A DNA stretch of 64,000 nt, from the NCBI GenBank assembly GCA_025667525.1, contig CM046876.1:83865512-83929511 (forward strand), in the 5' to 3' direction. Below, in pieces: positions 55,839 through 64,000 of this stretch. The DNA is from Glebionis coronaria. Lineage: Eukaryota > Streptophyta > Magnoliopsida > Asterales > Asteraceae. Position 1 is the stretch's first letter. Each line of letters begins with the position of its first letter. Position numbers and translations under genes: made by a program. A model generated the notes under the pieces. The model was not told the DNA's origin and did not search any database. It saw only the letters and a program-made list of their open reading frames with translations.

Positions 55839-57080
55839 CCTTGTTAGGGCCTTTTCGGACTCTCCAATCTTCGCATCTCGCTTCAATAAGTTATGCCTTG
55901 GCTATGAACTCTAATTAATACCGAGCAACTTTTAAACGATCTTGGGCTAGAAGCTAAGTAACTTTTCAAATCGTACAACCTTATTATTGCAATTAAATTT
56001 ATAAACAAGCGATGGGAGAAAAAGCTCATAATCAACTCACATAAATTCATGACAGAATACCAAACTTATAATTGACTCTATCATCTCTCGTTCTCCACAA
56101 TTTAAAATCTCAGGGAATGAGACTCGTGGATGCTTAGCCTATTAACTCAAAGTTTTGGGTTTTCAAGTCATCTATAGGATCTTGCAACTTCTTAGACTTT
56201 TTCATGTTTAGAATTCGCATTTTAAAGTTCCCTTGATAAACGACTTTCTAGGATCAATTATAGGAACTTGCGAAAAGTTCTTGTTCTTAACCCGTGAGAG
56301 TTAAGACTTTCGTGTTTTAAAGTTCCCTATATAAAAGCCTAGCAAAACTTGACTTAAATACGTTAAGGATACTAGCTAGAGTAGACTTAGATAAGTAAAC
56401 TCGGGTTGAGTCAAAAGATTCATGACTTTTTTTAAAATTAAAACCACTTTATTAAAATTTATTCTAGCAACGAAATAAAATAACTATAACAAAGGTAAAT
56501 ACTAATAGGCCAAAATAGATTAAAATTTTTGAAAAATGTCGAAAAATCAATTTTCCGGTTAAAATGAGGACAAATACAAGGAAAAGTCCAGTTAACTTCG
56601 ATAGAAGTCCCCCCTACACTTGATATAAACATTGTCCTCAATGATTAAGCATGTGGGAGTGAACTCCCCTACACTTAGGACATTGTGCACGTTGTTTAAA
56701 TCTTGCTAAGGAAGAGACAACTAAAGTGATTCCTATTTTAATATTTACAAATATAAAATAGTGAATCAAAAGAGTTTAGGATAGAACCGGGAAGACGGGT
56801 ACACGGAATCACGGGTCGTCAAAAGTCATCAGGAATGGATCTTTGAAAGCTCGAATCCCTGCACATGATAAGAAAGAAAACAACAAACACATACTAGGGT
56901 CTCCCCCTACACTTATTAGAAAAACGGAATAAAAGGATAGATAATCGGGTTGCTTCCCGAGAAGCACATGTTTTTGTTAACCGAGTCACGAGCCTGACTC
57001 GTCCCCGAATTAAATGGTCCATGGGGAAACCTCGAATGTAATATCGGGATCAAAGACCTTGTCCTCGTTCCCGGAGGACA
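55839..57080 (-). other. C 3' non-coding region, part near the ORF
   Basis: Resumes C after D at catgccttgttagggcc, the same block as G near 21930. Purine-tract-like copies at 56609-56622, 56665-56677 and 56902-56915. Close to the ORF it shares the accgagtcacgagcctgact block found just after G's integrase. No gene seen. Confidence 0.78.
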
Positions 57081-58046
57081 TTAATAAAGGAGAGGCCGGA
57101 GGATAAGTCTTAAAGGGTAGAAAAGTCCTCTCAACATACGAAAGTATGTGAGATCATGATCCACGGGAGGTGGGATGGGTAAAGGAAGCACATTTTCATC
57201 CCCCAAAGACAATGGATGATCACTGAGCGGCAAAGCCGTAAAGTTATCACTCTTAAAATAGTCAATGTCACCTCCCGGGTCAAAGCACTCATCCTCCGTA
57301 ATGGTGTCTAAAGGAGTGGATGAAAGGTGCTCGGGAGGGGGACTTGGGACAATACCTTCATGTAGCAAATTATCAAAAATAATATCCCCCTCCATGTCAT
57401 CATCATCAATACCCGGAGGTATTGAGAGAATGTCGATTTCCTCCATAGCTATATCATTATTCTCAACTGAAGTAATAGACGGAGGTAAAGACTCGAAAAT
57501 AGGAGCAGAATTCAACGCTTTAATTTTAGCAATAAGAAGATGAACTTTCAGTAATTTGTCGCGAAGAATAACGTCTTCCACCTCATCTACAAGACCAAGT
57601 TCAGTGGTGAACTTCTCGTAAGTCGGAGAGAATAAATCAACATCGCCCTCATCGCCTGAAGGGGAAGGAGAAATTTCAAAGGTGAAATTCTCATAGCATG
57701 GAGAAAAATCATCATCATTACGAGCGACCTCGTCCGTAAGCTCAGCAAAAGTAGGGACATCACAAACCTCCTCAAATAAGTTTTCGAGACCAAGTTCATT
57801 AATCTCACTCGATGTATCACTATCCTTAGACGCATTAGGGATATCAAGAGTAGGAGTAGTAATCTCAGAAGATGGGTTGAGATCATAGATGTCATCCTCG
57901 TCATCATCATAATAGTAGTATGGACGTACAAGAGGAGGAGTATAATCACTAAGATTAGATACTTGCTCTTGTTGCTGTCGCTTTTCCTCCTCCCTTGCTT
58001 CACGTATGCTAGCTAATTCTTGTTGAACGTATTGAAGTGTATTCAA
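57081..58046 (-). pseudogene. C-encoded protein, C-terminal part (acidic)
   Basis: About 320 codons. Begins in a helical, Glu/Arg/Gln-rich stretch (LASIREAREEEKRQQQE) and continues as an acidic, Ser/Pro-rich, probably disordered chain. The segment LRDKLLKVHLLIAKIKAL is the one conserved-looking helix; I recall a similar segment in predicted Asteraceae proteins. No ATG begins this frame: it joins the upstream frame at a six-A run (plus strand 58045-58050), so a 1-bp contraction is likely. Not related to gag, RT or integrase by any motif I can see. Confidence 0.6.
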
Positions 58047-58084
58047 AAAATGACTCGTTCTTCTTCACTCATTCCAACAGAAGG

Positions 58085-58603
58085 TTAATGATCGAGGGAG
58101 TAATGTGGGGGCTCGGAATTATGAAAACCAGAATTATAGCACGGATGTGGTCCATCATAGATCATCGGTTGAAAAGAATTAGAACACGGATTTGGCTCAT
58201 AATAATTCATCGGCTGACAAGAAAAGGTATCGTGAGGGCCCCCACAATTGTTGCAATACGGGTATTGAGGAAAACCTGGTGCTTCTTGTAGATAGCTATT
58301 ACCATTGTCATAATTGTAACCCAGTTCTTGCTCGCCATGAGGCGGGTATCGAATTGGACACGAAACATGCCAATGAGAATCGCTTCCACAATATATACAG
58401 GGGGAGAGTAGGTGGATTAAAAGAAAGGATGAATTAGTCGAATTGCACGATGGACAAAATCCAAAATGGGAAAATTGTGAATCGGAAATGATTGGAAGAT
58501 CTTTTCCACATTGCTCGCAATAACACCATTGACATGATTCGAAACCATATAATCGTCTTCCACACCCTGCAGCACAAGCAACATACGAATTCATTAAGAA
58601 CAA
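58085..58603 (-). pseudogene. C-encoded Cys-rich protein, N-terminal part
   Basis: 172 codons from ATG at 58603, ending at TAA (58085); the same frame continues to another stop at the A-run. Cys pairs: CAAGC, CQWCYCEQC, CPSC, a canonical CCHC knuckle CIYCGSDSHWHVSC, and a compact knuckle CNNCGGPHDTFSC that matches the spacing and wording of G's gag knuckle (CEICGGPHSYTTC). The end is Pro/Tyr/Asn-rich. RNA or metal binding is likely. It sits where gag begins in G, behind a leader alignable with G's. It could be a highly changed gag or a captured gene; the knuckle favours a gag link. Confidence 0.62.
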
Positions 58604-58808
58604 TAGATAAGCAAGAAGAATATTTTTGGTGCAAAACTTTCGAAAAAGAAATGTTTTTTTATCATTTTTAAAATGTTTTTGGATTTTTGAAATTTTTAAT
58701 TTTTATGGATTTTTGAAAATTTTTGACACGAAAAATAACATTCACGAGTGAACGGATCCCAAAATCCAACGCGTCTCTCACAAAAAAACGTTAATCTTCA
58801 CGAAAAAA
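58604..58808 (-). other. C leader
   Basis: Alignable with G's leader (cacg...aacggatcccaaaatccaa block near 58750 and 28680). No ORF. Confidence 0.7.
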
Positions 58809-58824
58809 GCCGACAGCGGCGCCA
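58809..58824 (-). other. Primer-binding site of C (tRNA-Asp type)
   Basis: Minus strand TGGCGCCGCTGTCGGC, one base different from G's site over most of its length; 2 nt inside the LTR. Confidence 0.82.
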
Positions 58825-58826
58825 TT

Positions 58827-61093
58827 TGATTTACGGTTTTTGCCAAGTATGAAAATTTGTTCGTCTCGATTCAATCGGAATTGATTACCGGTTAAAAGTG
58901 CGACTCAATCGTTTTTGGTGACTAAATGAAGGTTTGGTTATCTATTTCTACTTAAAAGGTAAAAGCGAAACGTAATAAAAATAAACCAAAAACAAATAAC
59001 TAATAATAAAGGAGCAAAACAAATAATAAAATGTAAACTAAAACAAAACAATTAATAAAAATAAAACTAAACGAAGAAATTAACTTTCGACTGAAAAATA
59101 AAATTAACTTAATAAAAATGGAGAAAATAAAACTAAGAGGGTACTTTAAAACTAAATGAGGTAAAAGCTAAAGCGGGCACTAAATAAAAGATAAAACCTA
59201 AACTTTTGGAAAAAATACTAATACTAAAAATTGATGAAAAATTCAACTAAAAATACGTGACTATCACAATATGAATACTATCACAATATGAAAAACTATC
59301 AAAATAAACTATCACAATATGAAAACTATCACAATATGAAAACTATCACAATATGAAAACTATCACAATATGAAAAACTATCACAATATGAAAACTATCA
59401 CAATATGAAAACTATCACAATATGAAAACCTATCACAATATGAAAACTATCACAATATGAAAACTATCACAATATGAAAACTATAAAAATATAAAAAACT
59501 ATCACAATATGAAAACTATCACAATATGAAAAACTATCACAATATGAAAACTATCACAATATGAAAACTATCACAATATGAAAAACTATCACAATATGAA
59601 AACCTATCACAATATGAAAACCTATCACAATATGAAAAATCTATCACAATATGAAAAACCTATCACAATATGAAAACTATCACAATATGAAAACTATCAC
59701 AATATGAAAACTATCACAATATGAAAAACTATCACAATATGAAAACTATCATAATATGAAAAACTATCACAATATGAAAACTATCACAATATGAAAACTA
59801 TCACAATATGAAAAACTATCACAATATGAAAACCTATCACAATATGAAAACCTATCACAATATGAAAAATCTATCACAATATGAAAAACCTATCACAATA
59901 TGGTTGTAGAAAATTGGGCAGCATTTCGTCGCAATATACTTTAAATCCCGATCGCAATCCACGATGCCAGGGGCAATCGCAATCCTCGATCGGAATAAGG
60001 GGATATTATAACACTTCGATCGCAATGAAGCTGTCGGAACGAGCTGTCACAATAAGTTGTCACAATGTTAAAACCCTAATGATATTGTGATGGAAAGATC
60101 ACAATATTCGGATGGAGTACAATAAGCTAAAAATCAAATAAGCACTTTAACCAAAAATTTAACCAAAACAACAATAAGCAGAAAAACAAAATAAGCTACG
60201 AATGAAAAACTTTCAAGATGCCAAATAAGCAAAATTTATAAATTGAACTAAAAGACAAAGATTAAACTTTAAAAAGATAAAACGTTTAAAAACACTTAAA
60301 TGAAAATAAGCTACACCAATTAATCAAAAAGCACAATAATCTGAGACCATGAATCACACGAAAATGATAATAACAAAAAAGATACGAACTTTATTCAAAA
60401 TAAGCATAAAGATGAAAACTTTAAGATTAATCAAACAAGACAATAGATTTTTTAAAACAAGAAGAGAAGAATGAGATGATTATTAAAAACTTGAAATTAA
60501 AGACGAAGATTAAAGATTCAAATACAAGATTAAAGTGAAAAGCTTAAAACTTTAAAGAAAAACTAGAGAGAGAAAGTAAAAAACTAGAGAGAGAAAATAA
60601 AACTACACTACTCCTAATCTAAACTAACTAACCACCTCCTAATGACACATTAGGAGGGTATTTATAGGAGGAGTAAAATGTTGGTGCTTTCTTCCTTCTT
60701 TCTTCTTGTCTCGACTCGATTTAAATTCTTTGTATTTCTCGACGTCGTCTCGGGATTTGTCGATATAATTTGAACTCGTCTTATAATTTTCTTCTTTAAT
60801 TAGACTTGGTTCTTCGACTTTATTAAACTTTCGTTTTTTGACTTTTTCTTCGATAAATCTTCAGAATAGGCCTTGTACTTCCGTTATTTTTGCACTCTTG
60901 ATCTTTTGACTTTGTCTTTTCTCGTTTTCATCGATAAAAACCCGTGTTTTCTTCTTTTTTCATCTTTTGGTCCTAAAACATAATAAAAACACAAACCACG
61001 CATAATTCCGATATTTACGACATAAAATACACATTTTGGCTTGGTTATAACTATAATTAAGTGGTAAAAGGATGGGTGTTTTCACACCTATCA
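58827..61093 (-). repeat. C 5' LTR (2267 bp)
   Basis: TGATTTACGG...CACCTATCA; outer 35 bp nearly identical to G's LTR end. TATA-like box at 60658-60668. Contains a 17-bp minisatellite. Confidence 0.93.
59259..59901. repeat. 17-bp minisatellite in C LTR (about 36 copies)
   Basis: Unit AAAACTATCACAATATG, 16-19 bp by A-run variation. The following 200 bp contain scattered atcgcaat and atcacaat motifs. Confidence 0.95.
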
Positions 61094-61174
61094 CCTACAC
61101 ATTTAAGAGTTTGTAGTGAAGCATTCCCAGTAATGCTACTTTTGCTCTTATATTTCATGGTTTCATTTATATAG

Positions 61175-61777
61175 TCAAAGACATAGGGTCTCTATGTGCT
61201 TAGACTTCTTTGCCTTAAGTACTGCTTTGGCGGTACTTGCTTTAACACATGATTTCTCTCTTTTAGGAACCCACATTTGCACTGGTTTGTTTTTATCCTT
61301 ACTTCTAGGTGTTTTAACTTTTTCAAAAACCTTCTTAGAAGTATTAGAGAACTTTGGTTTTACAGACTTTAAACCAACATTAATTAAGTTTGGTCTAGCA
61401 GTACTTGCAGGTCTAGACTTGCCGGTACTTGGTTTACCAGACTTCAACGGTACTAGACCTTGTTTCATAACAAAACTTTTGGTAGAGTTATATTTAATCC
61501 TTTTAGCTACCCTAGAGTGATCAAACTTAGGTTTGTCATTCTTAAGTTTCTGATTCCTATAAACCTGTGCATTACTGTTTTTCATGACCTTTTGTGCAGC
61601 CTGTTGTTTCACAATCTTATCTTCATGTAGAGTACAATCTTTGATAAAATGACTTAGACTACCACAAACATAACATCCTTTTCTTCTTAAAGAAGACCCA
61701 AAAGGTTGTTTTGACTTAAATTTCTCAAAACCTAGCCCACCTATTTTGGCTTTATTATGTTTTACATTGTTTTCCAA
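61175..61777 (-). pseudogene. gag: Copia gag of E, C-terminal part
   Basis: 200 codons. Contains a zinc-knuckle-like CYVCGSLSHFIKDC, then a very basic Lys/Ser/Thr/Pro-rich chain with MWVPKREKS, a wording I associate with the end of gag before the protease in plant Copia elements. Ends about 80 nt before the C insertion. The stretch 61778-62327 upstream is gag-derived but full of stops. Confidence 0.7.
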
Positions 61778-62327
61778 AATCTTACTAGGAGATTTTACCT
61801 ACTTGGGAGCAAAACTAGTCTTAAATTCTTCAGGAACAAAGTTGTTCATTAAAGGTGGATAAACCATATTTTTGGTCACAATAGTCTTTTCTTAGGACAA
61901 AGTACTAGAGTTTAAGGTATTTTTAACCTTTGGTTCTTCTAACTCTATACTTGTATCATTACTAGGGGGCATGAAAATTCCTGATAGTGGTGGTGGAACT
62001 GCCTTCATTCCTTCAGCATATCTATCATTTTCAGGTGTATTATCTGCCTTACTAGAACTATCAAAAATCCCTTTTCATAAGTCCTTGTCAGTTAAAGTTA
62101 TCCAAGGTTGGTCCTCAATATATCCTAGGCCTGATTTATCATAATACCCCATTTCTGAATTAATCAATTTTCCCAATCCTTTAGAAGATTTTTGCCAATG
62201 ATTAATCACTTCCATTTCATTATAAAGACTGCCTTTTAAAGCTTCATTTTCTGTTGATATTTTAACAGTTGCCTTTCAAAAGCTTTTATTTCCATATCTT
62301 TTTCCCTCATTCGAAGAGTCAAAATTC

Positions 62328-63293
62328 TTATTTCTCTTCATAGTTTTGTTGAGCCTTTTTATGCAAAACTACATATTCTTCTAATTTAACAACACTCTGT
62401 TTAAAAGCATTTAATTCTACAGTGCATGTGTTAACCTTTCGATACTGTTCCTCTAGTTCTACTTTTAGGCAATTAAATTTAAGAACACAGTCTTTAGAAC
62501 AAGGATGTACCTCAGTATCTTCATGTGAGAGAGCTATTAAACCAAGCTCTTCTTCTTCTTCATCTTCTGCCCAGTTCACCACTCCATCTACAGTAACCAA
62601 TGCTTTGGTTCCTTTAGGACTCATGCTGTTTCCTTTTGGAAAGCTTTTAGTTATTCTTTGACTGGTTCTATAGCTGTGCTTGGACTTCTGACTGCTATTC
62701 TCAGCTTTGTCTCTAGAGCATTCTCTTGCAAAGTGTCCATTCCTTCCACAGTTATAGCATTCAACTCTGGACTTGTCATATCCTAATGGCTCATTAGGAT
62801 CAACAATCATTTTTCTTCCAGTCTTCTTGAAGAACCTATTAGACCTTACTGACACCATAGCAGCTTGCCATTTAAGATCCATCTCTTCAACATCAGCATC
62901 ATCCATTTGGAACAAGTCATTGAGTGTTAATCTTGGCCTGTTGTCTTGTCCAGCGAAGAATGAGAAGGCATCATTGTCACTAAACAATGGTGAAGACCTT
63001 CCATGTGGATTTTGAGAGACTATAGGGATGCCTTCAATACTTTGTGGGTAAGTACTGCTTGTTAGTCCTCCAACGGTATTTGTGAAGTATGTACCGCTGC
63101 TCGATCCACTAGCGGTATTATGAAAGTAAGTACCGCTGTTTCCATCTGACACAAAAGCCAAGTTAGACTTTGAAGTAGTCACTGCCTTTACTTCAGTGCC
63201 TTTCACATCCATCTCGTATGCTCTAAGATTGTTGTAGAGATGATCAAAAGGAATTGTTTCCAGATCATCTCTTGTGACGAAGTGCATAGCCAT
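62328..63293 (-). pseudogene. gag: Copia gag of E, middle part with CCHC knuckle
   Basis: 321 codons. Gag domain end (FDHLYNNLRAYEMDVKG), a Gly/Ser/Thr linker, the helix ADVEEMDLKWQAAMVSVR, and the CCHC knuckle CYNCGRNGHFARECSR. An acidic patch and a coiled-coil-like stretch follow. RNA-binding nucleocapsid function is expected. Out of frame with the preceding fragment. Confidence 0.82.
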
Positions 63294-63352
63294 TGATTTC
63301 CACTCTGGTGGAACACTTCTTAAGAACTTTAAATTAGCTTCTTCATTAGGAA

Positions 63353-63676
63353 TTACTTGCCATAAACTGCCAACTGAATAAGCAGCTTACTGAACCTTCT
63401 ATAGCCACCATGTATCCCCTCTATACTGGTAATTGAGAAGTTATCAAATTCTTGCTTAAGAACAATCTTCTTTATCTTATTAGATTTGTCATTACCCCCA
63501 AATCTAAGTTTTATAGCATCCCACATAACTTTAGCATCCTTATAATGATGAAAGCTTGGTAGAATGTCTTCAGAAAGAGCCATAGCCAAAGCACTTCTGT
63601 CTTTTCTCTCTCTGATCTCTGCTTGTACCTCATCAGTAGTCATAGCAGGAAGAGCATAGCATGTACCGTCTGGCAA
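63353..63676 (-). pseudogene. gag: Copia gag of E, capsid domain
   Basis: 107 codons in frame with the N-terminal fragment beyond one TAG. Has the gag domain core, AKVMWDAIKLRFGGNDKSNKI followed by LKQEFDNFSI. Ends at a frameshift near 63353, after which the homologous NEEANLKFLRSVPPEW segment lies in the next frame. Confidence 0.8.
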
Positions 63677-63973
63677 CTAGTGTAGCTTCTTTGGTGTGTT
63701 CCCATTCTTGATAACTTGCCACACAGTGTGATCTATGTGATTCAAGTAATGTTCCATCTGCATAGCCCATGTCTCATAATTTTCACCTTTGAGAACTGGG
63801 AGTTTAACAGCAGACAAAGTATGAGGAGGTGTTGTTGTAGAGGTAGCTACTGCATTCACGGCTTGAACACCTTGTACTGGTGAAGGATGCACAACTTGTG
63901 GTTGTCCCTGTGGTATAGGATCAGGGTTCTGAACATCATCCAAGTGAGCATCATCACCATCTGGTTGAGACAT
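63677..63973 (-). pseudogene. gag: Copia gag of E, N-terminus
   Basis: 98 codons from ATG at 63973. A hydrophilic Pro/Gln-rich start, then LPVLKGENYETWAMQMEHYL, the typical opening of plant Copia gag. Ends at TAG (63677-63679). The 27 nt beyond the ATG to the window edge show nothing further. Confidence 0.8.
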
Positions 63974-64000
63974 TGAGTTTTGGTATGTGTGGAGTGTTTG

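Larger units (their letters stand above)
42053..61093 (-). mobile_element. Element C: non-autonomous Athila-derived element (left end outside window), host of A and D
   Basis: The right LTR (58827-61093) is complete; the left LTR is cut by A, leaving 42053-42538. These two LTR parts correspond base for base in length (486 bp). The tRNA-Asp-type primer site, leader, 3' region and purine tract all resemble element G. Without D the internal part is only about 3.9 kb and has no protease, RT or integrase. It encodes one Cys-rich protein in two broken frames. Mobilisation by Athila proteins in trans is the natural reading. It inserted into E; duplication cctac follows at 61094-61098, the partner is outside the window. 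Confidence 0.88.
61094..64000 (-). mobile_element. Element E: decayed Copia element, gag end (continues outside window)
   Basis: The oldest layer, cut at its gag-pol junction by C. Four gag fragments in two frames with stops between. LTRs and pol are outside the window or lost. Confidence 0.8.

Noticed and set aside
61094..64000. Host gene at the right edge
   Set aside because: All fragments match Copia gag features (capsid core and CCHC knuckles); no host-like exon structure is seen.

Overview
The window is plant nuclear DNA made entirely of LTR retrotransposons; I found no host gene, tRNA or rRNA gene. The polyproteins look like those of Asteraceae genomes. In particular, the very long Copia gag with its Cys-rich tail and the extra gene after pol resemble predicted proteins I remember from Tanacetum and its relatives. 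That placement is from memory, not from a search. Every base can be assigned to one of six elements, called A, B, C, D, E and G here.

Layout (oldest first). E (61094-64000, - strand) is a decayed Copia gag that runs off the right edge. C (42053-61093, -; left end outside the window) inserted into E. C is a gag-pol-less element built on an Athila-type Gypsy chassis and encodes one Cys-rich protein. Two elements then hit C. D (43402-55833, -) is a Tekay/Del-like Gypsy with a chromodomain-like tail, target duplication tcatg. A (1-2989 plus 30308-42052, +; left end outside the window) is a Sirevirus-type Copia that inserted in C's left LTR. Into A's integrase gene went G (2990-30302, -), an Athila-type Gypsy with duplication cccga. 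Into G's left LTR went B (3451-19855, -), a second Sirevirus-type Copia with duplication acctt. The order is therefore E, then C, then A and D, then G (in A), then B (in G).

How the parts work. A and B share one plan: LTR, Met-tRNA-type primer site, minisatellite leader (seen in B), giant gag, pol in the -1 frame, a second minisatellite, then an extra gene in the env position (about 1,440 codons in A, about 820 in B). After that comes a hairpin-rich 3' region and a purine tract. Purine-tract look-alikes follow each gene. G has gag, protease, RT, RNase H and integrase in one frame, interrupted by two TGA stops. C keeps G-like LTR starts, primer site, leader and 3' region but carries another coding cassette, so it was probably moved by Athila enzymes.

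State of the elements. B's two 331-bp LTRs look identical, so B is recent. The D and G LTR pairs differ at roughly 1% of sites by eye. Almost every gene has a frameshift or stop; pol of B is the one long intact polyprotein. The most interesting unexplained item is the env-position gene of A and B, with a splice-acceptor-like sequence just before its start in both copies.
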